A DNA stretch of 64,000 nucleotides from Paenibacillus taichungensis (GTDB lineage Bacteria > Bacillota > Bacilli > Paenibacillales > Paenibacillaceae), in assembly GCF_003287275.1 (NCBI RefSeq), contig NZ_QEVW01000025.1, positions 62,001-126,000 of the forward strand, read 5' to 3'. Position 1 is the first letter of the stretch. Each line of letters starts with the position of its first letter. The notes beneath the pieces are model-generated. The model was not told the DNA's origin and searched no databases. It worked only from the letters and a program-made list of their open reading frames with translations. This document shows positions 50,062 through 57,535 of the stretch, piece after piece. A program made the position numbers and the translations under genes.

Positions 50062-51145
50062 GCATTTTCCCTCCAAGCAGAAATTTGACCACTTTACTGG
50101 ATACATCGGTTGCTTTGTAGCCTTGTGGACAATCCCAGTCGTTTGACATTTCGATCATTACTTTCACACAACCCGCAATACGCTCCGCATCCAGACCTGA
50201 GACCACGTTGCTGCCGCAATCCACCGTCTCCGGTCGTTCTGTTGTGCGTCGCATGGTTACCGTAGGCACACCCATGATGCAGCACTCCTCCTGTACGGTA
50301 CCACTGTCCGTAAGTGCACAGCGTGCATGTCGTTCCAGCATCACGAAGTCGAAAAAACCGAATGGTTCGTGAAATTCCACCAGCGGGTGCATCTCCAGTT
50401 GCAGATGCTCGGCAATTCGAATAGCCGTTCGAGGGTGAATGCTGCATATGACTCGCATGGCATGTTCTTCAGCAACCTGGTTCAAGCCTTTCATGATCTC
50501 CAGCAAATGAGGAGGGTGATCAACATTCTCTGCCCTATGGGCCGTAACCAAAAAATATTGCCCGGATTTCAGCTTCAATTTTTTCAATATTTTGCTGGAA
50601 CTCACCTGTGTGTCGTAGTGACGCATCACTTCATAGATCGGATTGCCCGTCAGCACAATTCGACGACTGGGAATCCCTTCACTAACCAAATGTTTCTTGC
50701 TCTGTTCGGTATAAGGCATATTAATGGTTGAAATGGCGTCGATGACCCGGCGATTTTTCTCCTCAGGCACATCCAGATCAAAACATCGGTTGCCCGCTTC
50801 CATATGAATGACGGGTATGCCCATCCGTTCAGCCAGCACAGCACATAATGCACTGTTCGTATCGCCGAGCAGCAGCACTTTATCCGGTTGCTCCTGATTT
50901 AACAAATCTTCCATTTGCGTAAACATCGAGGATAATTGCCGACCGAGCGAGGCCGCTTCATCCTGAAGGACGTAGTCCGGCGCCCGCAAGCCCATTTCCT
51001 TGAAGAAAAGACCGCTGAGACTTTCCGTGAAGTTTTGTCCCGTGTGTACCAGAATATGTTTGGACGCGTACTGGTCCAACTTGGAAATGATCAGGCTGAG
51101 CCGTATGATTTCAGGTCGAGTCCCCAGCACCGTCATGATCTTCAT
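50054..51145 (-). CDS. Non-hydrolysing UDP-N-acetyl-sugar 2-epimerase (WecB/CapG type)
   Basis: About 363 residues of the GT-B-like epimerase fold. MTVLGTRPEIIRLSLII, LVHTGQNF, VLLLGDTNSALCAVLAERMGIPVIHMEAGNRCFDLDVPEEKNRR, ICSIHPRTAIRI and LTDSGTVQEECCIMGVPTVTMRRTTERPE are the standard motifs, including the catalytic Asp/Glu/His set. Next to the CapE-like dehydratase and the RmlD-like reductase it should epimerise C2 of the UDP-amino sugar to complete L-FucNAc or L-QuiNAc, rather than make ManNAc. GGCAGGGATTACG precedes ATG 51145; an ATG at 51163 overlaps the upstream stop but lacks a good site. Confidence 0.85.
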   Translation of the reverse strand: MKIMTVLGTRPEIIRLSLIISKLDQYASKHILVHTGQNFTESLSGLFFKEMGLRAPDYVLQDEAASLGRQLSSMFTQMEDLLNQEQPDKVLLLGDTNSALCAVLAERMGIPVIHMEAGNRCFDLDVPEEKNRRVIDAISTINMPYTEQSKKHLVSEGIPSRRIVLTGNPIYEVMRHYDTQVSSSKILKKLKLKSGQYFLVTAHRAENVDHPPHLLEIMKGLNQVAEEHAMRVICSIHPRTAIRIAEHLQLEMHPLVEFHEPFGFFDFVMLERHARCALTDSGTVQEECCIMGVPTVTMRRTTERPETVDCGSNVVSGLDAERIAGCVKVMIEMSNDWDCPQGYKATDVSSKVVKFLLGGKMHV

Positions 51146-51159
51146 CGTAATCCCTGCCT

Positions 51160-52758
51160 TCATCGTCTATTGGATGCTCTCCGGTGGATCCGGGTTCGTC
51201 TGGCTTTGCGAGGAGCACGTTTGCGGGCAGTCGGTTGCCCCACGCGTACACGCTTCTTTTTACGTGCCTTCAGCTTCCTACCGCCTGTTCCCGTACCTCG
51301 TTTCATTCGTTCACGAACCCTGCTGCGTGGGGTTGAATGGGGATACCGCCCCCTTCGTCCCGTTCTGTGGCTTGAGCGTGGTTCTGTTGCTTCATGGACA
51401 GGTTGACCTATTGCAAGCGGAGGTAACGGTGAGAGCGGCAACGTTTGGATCACAGTCAGTGGAAATAAAAGTGCCCGAACTGTAGCTGGTTCCAGAACCA
51501 GCACGGTTCGTAATTGTCCCTCGCCCCATGCGTACACTGGACCATTCGGAGGCTGAATGTACCTAAACCATCCGGGAAAACGCGTTAACCACTGTGTCAC
51601 CATCGTATGCAACTTTGCCCTGTAGGTTTCAATACCATAGAGCTTTTCCGCTTCTGTCCGATTGCGCCATCCGATGTCGGAAGCCAGTTCAGGATCATTC
51701 AACAACGTTGTGGCCAGCGTGAACAACGCTTGAGTATCACCCGGTGGAGCCAAAAATGCACCACTGCCTACCGATTCCAGCAATTCCTTCAATCCGCCCT
51801 GGGCAAATGCGATAACCGGTTTGGCAAAATAAAGCCCCTCCAGCGCGGTCATGCCGAATCCTTCTTTGACCATACTCGGGATAACTACGATATCCATGGC
51901 TGTATACGCCAGAGATACGTTCTCTTCAAACGTCGTAAAGGTGAACCTGCGATAATAACCGGATTTTTTCACCCGTGACACGCACTCGTCATAATACTTT
52001 TTGTCAGCTGATGTGCCAATGATCCAGAAACGGCAGCGTGAATGGACTTCACACAATTGCAGCGCCATGTCAATGAACGGCTTTAGACCTTTGGCATCAT
52101 ATATAAATGAAGAGATATAACCGATACAGATTTGCGATGGCTTGAAACCAAGTTCTTTGCGTTTGCGTTCCCTTAAGTGCACCCATCGATCTGGAGCTGG
52201 CAGAGACGGATCACAGGTTGGGGAAATCACCGTGAGTTTGTCGCTTATGCCCGCTTTTTTGAATGGGGTTATCGCCGTTTCGGATATACCTATGATCCAA
52301 TCCGCGTAACGACCAATCATCTGTACAGCCTCGTTTGTATGTTCATTCTCCTGAATAATTTCGGTAATCTTCCAGATCACCGGAATTTGCAGAGATTTCG
52401 CTGCTACAGCTGGCATCACGTTGACACAGGTATTCGTTAACACCAGTTCAGGCGCAGTCTCCCGGATAAGGGAAACCACGTCCTGATAGGCTGGTGATTG
52501 GCGAAGCTGTTCTGCATCCGTTGCGATTCCCCGGTAAGGTGTGTACACACCGTGAAGCATCGGCAGGAAACATATTTTGACCTGAATATCGAACCTCCGC
52601 GCAAGTCCGGCGAGCTTACCTTCCTGAGGCACGACAAGTATGCAATCGAAGATGGTACCCATTTCCCTCATAAAATGAAGCAGCAGCTTCTCCGCCCCCG
52701 TAATGCTGCGGGTGTTGCACACATGGGAAAACAACATGAGTCTAGGTTTATTCGCCAT
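51160..52758 (-). CDS. Family 4 glycosyltransferase with an Arg-rich C-terminal tail
   Basis: About 532 residues. Residues 1-400 form a GT4 enzyme: PRLMLFSHVCNTRSITGAEKLLLHFM, ITEIIQENEHTNEAV, KLTVISPTCDPSLP, FTTFEENVSLAYTAMDIVVIPSMVKEGFGMTALEGLYFAKPVIAF. The last 72 residues are a polycation: 32 are Arg or Lys (for example RKLKARKKKRVRV). Such a tail is unusual for a glycosyltransferase and resembles the basic head of the 113-residue protein in the same operon. A perfect hairpin (ACCCTGCATG CTT CATGCAGGGT) lies between GGAGGT and the ATG at 52758; an in-frame GTG at 52800 follows the site too closely. Confidence 0.8.
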   Translation of the reverse strand: MANKPRLMLFSHVCNTRSITGAEKLLLHFMREMGTIFDCILVVPQEGKLAGLARRFDIQVKICFLPMLHGVYTPYRGIATDAEQLRQSPAYQDVVSLIRETAPELVLTNTCVNVMPAVAAKSLQIPVIWKITEIIQENEHTNEAVQMIGRYADWIIGISETAITPFKKAGISDKLTVISPTCDPSLPAPDRWVHLRERKRKELGFKPSQICIGYISSFIYDAKGLKPFIDMALQLCEVHSRCRFWIIGTSADKKYYDECVSRVKKSGYYRRFTFTTFEENVSLAYTAMDIVVIPSMVKEGFGMTALEGLYFAKPVIAFAQGGLKELLESVGSGAFLAPPGDTQALFTLATTLLNDPELASDIGWRNRTEAEKLYGIETYRAKLHTMVTQWLTRFPGWFRYIQPPNGPVYAWGEGQLRTVLVLEPATVRALLFPLTVIQTLPLSPLPPLAIGQPVHEATEPRSSHRTGRRGRYPHSTPRSRVRERMKRGTGTGGRKLKARKKKRVRVGQPTARKRAPRKARRTRIHRRASNRR

Positions 52759-52818
52759 GGCCGCACGGACCCTGCATGAAGCATGCAGGGTTCTGTGCAC
52801 ACCTCCTTCCGGCCAAAA

Positions 52819-53958
52819 TTAAGGGAATATTATGGTCAACAGTTCATTGATTCTTTTGCCATACGTGTGGTCTTTCAGTGTGCGTTCAAGTCCGCGCAAG
52901 GCAATTTCGCGGCGTTCTTTCTCATGGGAAATATAGTATTCCACCTTGTCGAGCAATTCCTGAGGGGATGAGTACGTCTCGATCTCCACACCCGGTTTAT
53001 AGAAACGTGCCAGATCATCACGGGCATCTGTCAATTGAAGGGTAGCGGAAGCGGCAATTTCAAACGTTCTCGGGTTCGGTGAGGCTGGTGGAATCTTAAT
53101 ATGATTGTTGTTGACCGAATCGTCTTCGTGGGAGCGATGGAGGTTTATGACAATTTTAGTGCCGTTATACACATCATTGGTTTCCTGTGGACTCATCCAG
53201 CGACCCAGTTCAATCTTTTCACCGTAAGCAGCATAGTCAGGCAGACGGTCCCACCAGATGCCATTAAACACAGTATTGTGTGACATCAGCTGTGCCATGA
53301 TCGGATTAAAGAAATACACCCGGTTCCAGTAAGCCGAACCGATAAAGCTAACTTCCCGGTGGAGTGAAGACGGCGTTGTAATTGGGAAGTAGTGGTTGGT
53401 AAAGGCAGCAAACGGCAGGTAGTGTACTGAAGGGCAACCATTCTGCCGATACAGATCCACACAGTTCAGTTCCAAGGTAAACACATGGTCGAAATGCTTC
53501 ACTGTCTCAAGCGTCATATCCGTGTAATACGGATCATCGGTAAGCCAGATCGCCGTCCGAATGCCTGCTTGCCGAATTGCATCCAGATGCTCCATTGGAA
53601 TATCCATGCCATCCAACACAAGCACAAGATCAGGCCGAGTTTGCAATGCAATTTCCGATACAGGCTGGCGTGGATCGGAAAGAGTTACCTGAGCAACCAT
53701 GCCCTGTAATGTGGCCATGATTGCCTCATCCAGTGGAGAGTACGGGAAACCTTTACCTGAAGATACGTACAGGACGTGGATCTGTCGAAAAGGCAATGGT
53801 TCCTGTGCACAATTGACGATATAGTTGGCACGGCCGCGAAGATATCCTTCTTCCTTACCCGCATCATATCCGGCATGTTGCCCGTTTTTGCGTGCTTGGT
53901 CAGCCAGACTGAGCACTGGTGCATGAGACTTTCTCGTTTTACGGTGTTTGAGAGACAT
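52819..53958 (-). CDS. CgeB-like spore-surface glycosyltransferase with basic/Gly-tetrad N-terminus
   Basis: About 379 residues. After a basic start (SLKHRKTRKSH) there is HAGY DAGK EEGY LRGR, four residues per unit with Gly third, then a CgeB/DUF3880-type glycosyltransferase: RPDLVLVLDGMDIPMEHLDAIRQAGIRTAIWLTDDPYYTDM, SFIGSAYWNRV, NGTKIVINLHRSHED, SPNPRTFEIAASATLQLTDARDDL, EYYISHEKERREIALRGL. B. subtilis CgeB is needed for the outermost spore layer. The start at 53958 follows AAAGGAGTGGCGGT; an upstream frame to 54096 lacks a site. It is a paralogue of the next gene, 54021-55115. Confidence 0.85.
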   Translation of the reverse strand: MSLKHRKTRKSHAPVLSLADQARKNGQHAGYDAGKEEGYLRGRANYIVNCAQEPLPFRQIHVLYVSSGKGFPYSPLDEAIMATLQGMVAQVTLSDPRQPVSEIALQTRPDLVLVLDGMDIPMEHLDAIRQAGIRTAIWLTDDPYYTDMTLETVKHFDHVFTLELNCVDLYRQNGCPSVHYLPFAAFTNHYFPITTPSSLHREVSFIGSAYWNRVYFFNPIMAQLMSHNTVFNGIWWDRLPDYAAYGEKIELGRWMSPQETNDVYNGTKIVINLHRSHEDDSVNNNHIKIPPASPNPRTFEIAASATLQLTDARDDLARFYKPGVEIETYSSPQELLDKVEYYISHEKERREIALRGLERTLKDHTYGKRINELLTIIFP

Positions 53959-54020
53959 ACCGCCACTCCTTTTATTTTTGGGATAGGGTTCTCTACCTCT
54001 GCTGTCCTGCAGATAGAGAT

Positions 54021-55115
54021 TTACACGTGTTCCAGCAGCTGAGCAATACGACGAGTGAACGTATGCTGGTTCAGTGTGGTAAGCAGCCCACGCCAAGCTA
54101 TGGCTCGCCGTTCCTTTTCATGGTGCAGATAATATTTGATTTTGCGCTGAAGTTCACCCGCCGTTGTAAAGGTCTCGATGTCATATCCAGGCCGGTAGTA
54201 GCGGGGCAAATCAATGCGTGCATCCGTTATCTGCATCGTGCCACAGGCACTGATCTCATACGTCCGCGGATTAATGGAATGACCTTGGAGATGATGCGTA
54301 TTCCGGTTGTCTTCCCCGTTCTCGCAAGTCCGATGAACGTTAATAACGATTTTGGCGCCATTGTAATAATCCACTGTCGCTCCCGGATCAATCCAGCCTT
54401 CATGGATGAATCGGCCCATGATGTCGGAGCGTTGCAGCCGGTTCCACTGGCTGCCGGCAATGAATACCTTTTTGTCCGCCAGAAAAGGAGCAAGCTCATC
54501 GAACAGTGCAATTCGATTCCAGAATCCGGTACCGATAAAACAAATGTCATACTGATGCTGTGGCCCCGTACGTCTTGGCTGAAACATCCCCGGGTTCACT
54601 GCCAGCGGCATATAGATCACCCGACCCGCTCCATGTGCAGTATAGAACGGCACTGCCGCTTCCTCATGCGTGAACACAACATCATAATGCCGGCAAATGC
54701 TTGTCGTATCTTCGGTAAAATAAGGGTCATCCACAAACCATACTGCTGTTCGAATTCCCAGTTCCCTTATGCCATTCACCTGTTCCAGATGATCGGGGGG
54801 AAATACGTGTAGTCCATTCATGACCAGCACCAGATCGGGCCTGTGCTGGCTGGCTTCCTGCAGCATGTTTGCCGGCGATCCGACAACACATTCACGAACA
54901 GATTGCTGCAATGCTCCAATGACGCCTTCATCGATGGCATCGAATCCTTGCGGAATGTACAGCACTTTCATATTCCGCACGGTCGGCTCAAACATCTGCA
55001 CTCGCTCCATCATGGCCTGACAGCCGCCAAATCTGCGGCCTTCTGCATATCCGCCACGGTAAGCGGTCTCCGCTTCTGTAGGCGGCCGGTGTCGTCGTTT
55101 TGCCACATCCTTCAC
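54021..55115 (-). CDS. CgeB-like spore-surface glycosyltransferase (paralogue)
   Basis: About 364 residues with the same architecture as 52819-53958: a basic N-terminus (KRRHRPPTEAE), a short Gly-tetrad stretch RGGY AEGR RFGG, then RPDLVLVMNGLHVFPPDHLEQVNGI, AVWFVDDPYF, CFIGTGFWNRIALF, NGAKIVINVHRTCENGED, NPRTYEISACGTMQITDARIDLPRYY. The start is GTG at 55115, preceded by AAGGAAGACAGG; a GTG three codons later is the alternative. Two CgeB-like enzymes in tandem point to a multi-step glycan on the spore crust. Confidence 0.85.
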   Translation of the reverse strand: MKDVAKRRHRPPTEAETAYRGGYAEGRRFGGCQAMMERVQMFEPTVRNMKVLYIPQGFDAIDEGVIGALQQSVRECVVGSPANMLQEASQHRPDLVLVMNGLHVFPPDHLEQVNGIRELGIRTAVWFVDDPYFTEDTTSICRHYDVVFTHEEAAVPFYTAHGAGRVIYMPLAVNPGMFQPRRTGPQHQYDICFIGTGFWNRIALFDELAPFLADKKVFIAGSQWNRLQRSDIMGRFIHEGWIDPGATVDYYNGAKIVINVHRTCENGEDNRNTHHLQGHSINPRTYEISACGTMQITDARIDLPRYYRPGYDIETFTTAGELQRKIKYYLHHEKERRAIAWRGLLTTLNQHTFTRRIAQLLEHV

Positions 55116-55287
55116 CCTGTCTTCCTTCAGGAGATTCCACTTCAGATTCTCCCCGAGATTGGTGTTCCCTCTAAAGGATATGCCCCGGGGTCAGATGCAT
55201 CATGGACGGGTGTCCTGCAAGGCGCAAAATTGGCGTCTGCCCTCCACATCCGCCTGCACGGGCATGTCCGCTTTTGCGGTGATACAA

Positions 55288-55316
55288 ATAACCCGGAGGG
55301 ATCCGTCCCCCCGGGC
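55288..55316 (-). terminator. Weak terminator after the polycationic gene
   Basis: On the minus strand CCCGGGGGGA pairs with TCCCTCCGGG around CGGA, followed by TTATTTG. It could partly separate the four small-protein genes from the enzyme genes. Confidence 0.5.
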
Positions 55317-55372
55317 AATCGTCATTCGCTGGATATGCATCTGTAATCATTCGAAAATGCACACCTACTCTG

Positions 55373-55714
55373 TTATTGCGCTTTGTAAGCCAACTGATGT
55401 CCGTCCTCGAATCCCTTGGCGAAACCCGCGTTGAATCCCTCGTTGTACGCTTCGTTGTACCCCTGGCTGTAGGCACTGTCCGGGTTCGGATCGGTAGGGG
55501 TAGCCGGGACGAACGGTTGTGCGGGCTTCACACTCCGGTGCCGTCGTACCGCACGTTTCTTTTTTTTGAGCCACGCACTGCGTCCTTTGAGGGTACGTTT
55601 GTGCAGTACACGTTTGCCTTTGATCGCACGCAGTTTACGTACTTTACGCAGACGGGTCCCGCGAGCAAGCAGAGCTCTTTTGGTTCTTAGACGTATTTTT
55701 TTCTTCTTTAACAT
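55373..55714 (-). CDS. Polycationic small protein with Gly-tetrad repeats
   Basis: A 113-residue protein with two unusual halves. Residues 1-63 hold 31 Lys or Arg (for example LKKKKIRLRTKRALLARGTR). After a Pro-rich linker, residues 79-110 are eight perfect four-residue units of the form x-x-[GA]-[YFH]: DSAY SQGY NEAY NEGF NAGF AKGF EDGH QLAY. GxxxG-type repeats of this kind pack helices, as described for FliH. The same unit occurs in the N-termini of both CgeB-like enzymes. ATG 55714 follows AGGAGGAATGTTGAC; the frame to 55795 lies inside the upstream gene. It may be a structural crust protein or glycosylation scaffold. Confidence 0.7.
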   Translation of the reverse strand: MLKKKKIRLRTKRALLARGTRLRKVRKLRAIKGKRVLHKRTLKGRSAWLKKKKRAVRRHRSVKPAQPFVPATPTDPNPDSAYSQGYNEAYNEGFNAGFAKGFEDGHQLAYKAQ

Positions 55715-55715
55715 G

Positions 55716-56015
55716 TCAACATTCCTCCTGTATGTTCCGGACCATGCGTATCGCATATCCAGGGTCTTTGAGCCATGGTACACCAGGCTCCCCATGCTGG
55801 ATTCGGGCCAATTGAATCCCTGTAACCATCCGGGACATCTCCTCTTGATAACGGCTCAGCAAACGAATGTTCTCGGCCAGACTGCGGGCGGATACTTCCG
55901 AGTGGGCAGACACGCTGGCCACACTGTCCAGAATGCGGGCGAGCGCCTGCTGACTGTGTGCAATGGACTCAATGAGGGACAGTTTCGCTTCCTGCTCACG
56001 CCGCAACAGACTCAT
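55716..56015 (-). CDS. Small helical protein C of the spore-glycan operon
   Basis: A 99-residue, strongly helical protein. Its first half, ESIAHSQQALARILDSVASV, matches the same place in protein A (56374-56661), so the two are paralogues. Then come a heptad-like stretch (EVSARSLAENIRLLSRYQEEMSRM) and a C-terminal basic/hydrophobic tail ending in EEC. No signal peptide. The ATG overlaps the stop of protein B (ATGA), and its own stop is one base from the next ATG. I do not know its function; a small coiled-coil partner for the glycosyltransferases is plausible. Confidence 0.7.
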   Translation of the reverse strand: MSLLRREQEAKLSLIESIAHSQQALARILDSVASVSAHSEVSARSLAENIRLLSRYQEEMSRMVTGIQLARIQHGEPGVPWLKDPGYAIRMVRNIQEEC

Positions 56016-56356
56016 TTTCCGAGATCCCCCATATCCATACCGCCAAACATGCCACCATCCATGCCGCCTTCTTCACCGTCACTCTGTACCATGATGGCCT
56101 TCAGGTTATTGCATAATCCGGTTTCCATTCGGGTCAATCCTTCCAGTATTTCCACCAGCTGATCATGCATTTTGAGTGGCTCTGCCACCTGATCGCTATG
56201 CGTCAGAAAAGCCTCACCATTCAAATGATTTAACGCCCAGTTCCTTACCTTCTCGGCTTCAATCGCCTTGGCCTCCAAAATCAGGGCAATATTCCACTGC
56301 ATTTTTGCTGCTGCATCCAGCATCAGTATGAGACTTTGTTCTCTGCTCATGTCCAT
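56012..56356 (-). CDS. Small helical protein B of the spore-glycan operon
   Basis: A 114-residue, mostly helical protein (LILMLDAAAKMQWNIALILEAKAIEAEKVRNW) with a Met/Gly/Glu-rich C-terminus (EEGGMDGGMFGGMDMGDLGK). It resembles proteins A and C in length and helix placement but lacks their IAHSxQxxARxLD core, having KMQWNIALILEAK in the same position. The start follows GGAAGGCGGGTGA; it lies 17 nt after gene A and overlaps gene C by ATGA. Function unknown. Confidence 0.7.
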   Translation of the reverse strand: MDMSREQSLILMLDAAAKMQWNIALILEAKAIEAEKVRNWALNHLNGEAFLTHSDQVAEPLKMHDQLVEILEGLTRMETGLCNNLKAIMVQSDGEEGGMDGGMFGGMDMGDLGK

Positions 56357-56373
56357 TCACCCGCCTTCCGGGC

Positions 56374-56661
56374 TTATTCTTCCTCTTGACCCGCCATCTC
56401 CCGCATCACCTGGGTCAGCGTTTCGGCTACGGCTTCTTCCAGGTCTGCTAGGCCTCCCAAATAGGAGATGATGCTTTTGTTGATCTGTCCCGAGCTATCC
56501 AGCAGACCGTCAACGCCATCCAGCTCCGGTTCGATATCCGGCAAATGATTAATGATTTCAGACATGCGCACAGCGACTTGACGTTTGGCATCCAGTACAC
56601 GCGCAACCTGCTGGTGAGAATGTGCAATATGTGTGAGTATTTCATCGATTTTGCTCTGCAT
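56374..56661 (-). CDS. Small helical protein A of the spore-glycan operon
   Basis: First gene of the cluster, about 95 residues. The core THIAHSHQQVARVLDAKRQVAVRMSEI is shared with protein C; then DGVDGLLDSSGQINKSIISYLGGLADLEEAVAETL forms a long helical hairpin, with an acidic end (GQEEE). I have seen similar small Bacillota proteins described, probably wrongly, as sugar epimerases; nothing here resembles an enzyme. The start at 56661 follows AAGGAGGAGGACC. The open frame to 56721 starts inside the terminator of the ABC operon and is not used. Confidence 0.7.
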   Translation of the reverse strand: MQSKIDEILTHIAHSHQQVARVLDAKRQVAVRMSEIINHLPDIEPELDGVDGLLDSSGQINKSIISYLGGLADLEEAVAETLTQVMREMAGQEEE

Positions 56662-56698
56662 GGTCCTCCTCCTTACCGTCACGGCCTGCTTCACCCAT

Positions 56699-56752
56699 AG
56701 AAAAACCCGGCCTATCAGCATTTGCCTGCTACAGCATATGCCGGGCCGGGAT
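56699..56752 (-). terminator. Terminator of the polar amino acid ABC operon
   Basis: On the minus strand CCCGGCC pairs with GGCCGGG, with an inner GCATATGCTG/CAGGCAAATGC stem, followed by TTTTTC. Confidence 0.75.
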
Positions 56753-56760
56753 CGTCAGTT
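56732..56760 (-). promoter_or_regulatory. Possible sigma-K promoter of the spore-glycan operon
   Basis: On the minus strand AACT (56757-56760) and CATATGCTG (56732-56740) are 16 bp apart, the same spacing and deviation as the gerE candidate. It overlaps a terminator hairpin, so the assignment is weak. Confidence 0.25.
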
Positions 56761-56782
56761 ACTCCAGCTTGCGCCTATATCG

Positions 56783-57535
56783 TCAGATGACATAACTCCA
56801 ATCGGAAGAGTATCGACTGAGGAATTGGCGGGTACGTTCCTGTTTGGGCCGCACAAATACTTCCTCCGGTGTGCCTTCTTCCACGACGGAACCCCCATCC
56901 ATGAATACAACGCGATTCGCCACCTCACGTGCAAAACCCATTTCATGGGTGACCACAATCATGGTGATGCCTTCCTGGGCAATCGATCGAATGACCGACA
57001 GCACCTCACCTACAAGTTCAGGATCAAGTGCCGAGGTAGGTTCATCGAACAGAATGACCTCTGGATTGAGTGCCAGCGCACGAGCAATGCCTACCCGCTG
57101 TTGTTGTCCACCTGACAGCATGCTGGGATACTCATTAATTTTGGCGGACAGCCCTACTTGTTCAAGTACACGCAAGGCTCGTTCACGAGCATCGGCTTTG
57201 GACATTTTCTGGGCAATGATTAATCCTTCCGTTACGTTATCCAGCACCGTTTTATGTTTGAACAGATTATAGTGCTGGAACACCATCGCCGTTTTTCGCC
57301 GCAACTGCACAATGTCATGTTTGCGGGCATGCTTGCAGTCTACGGTTAATCCGCTGATCTGTACCTTGCCCTCATCGGCACGTTCAAGAAAATTCACACA
57401 GCGAAGCAATGTCGTTTTGCCAGACCCACTAGGTCCAAGAATGGCAACAACGTCCCCCTGCTCCACAGTCAGATCGATACCTTTCAACACTTCCTGCTGA
57501 CCAAAAGATTTGTGTATATTCGTCAGTGATATCAT
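56783..57535 (-). CDS. Polar amino acid/cystine ABC transporter ATP-binding protein
   Basis: About 250 residues, standard for the polar amino acid group. Walker A GPSGSGKTT, signature LSGGQQQRVGIARAL, Walker B VILFDEPTSALDP and the switch His in VVTHEMGF are all present. N-terminal MISLTNIHKSFGQQEVLKGIDL fixes the start at 57535, which overlaps the permease stop by ATGA; an open frame to 57616 lies inside that gene. It is closest in type to TcyN/TcyC of Bacillus, which import cystine, but glutamine or other amino acids cannot be excluded. Confidence 0.9.
   Translation of the reverse strand: MISLTNIHKSFGQQEVLKGIDLTVEQGDVVAILGPSGSGKTTLLRCVNFLERADEGKVQISGLTVDCKHARKHDIVQLRRKTAMVFQHYNLFKHKTVLDNVTEGLIIAQKMSKADARERALRVLEQVGLSAKINEYPSMLSGGQQQRVGIARALALNPEVILFDEPTSALDPELVGEVLSVIRSIAQEGITMIVVTHEMGFAREVANRVVFMDGGSVVEEGTPEEVFVRPKQERTRQFLSRYSSDWSYVI

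Noticed and set aside
55171..55476. 101-codon minus-strand ORF in the spacer before the CgeB-like gene
   Set aside because: It overlaps the polycationic gene in another frame and the terminator hairpin, with no ribosome site.
56374..56721. Longer start for small helical protein A (56721)
   Set aside because: The extra codons lie in the terminator of the ABC operon; AAGGAGGAGGACC supports 56661.
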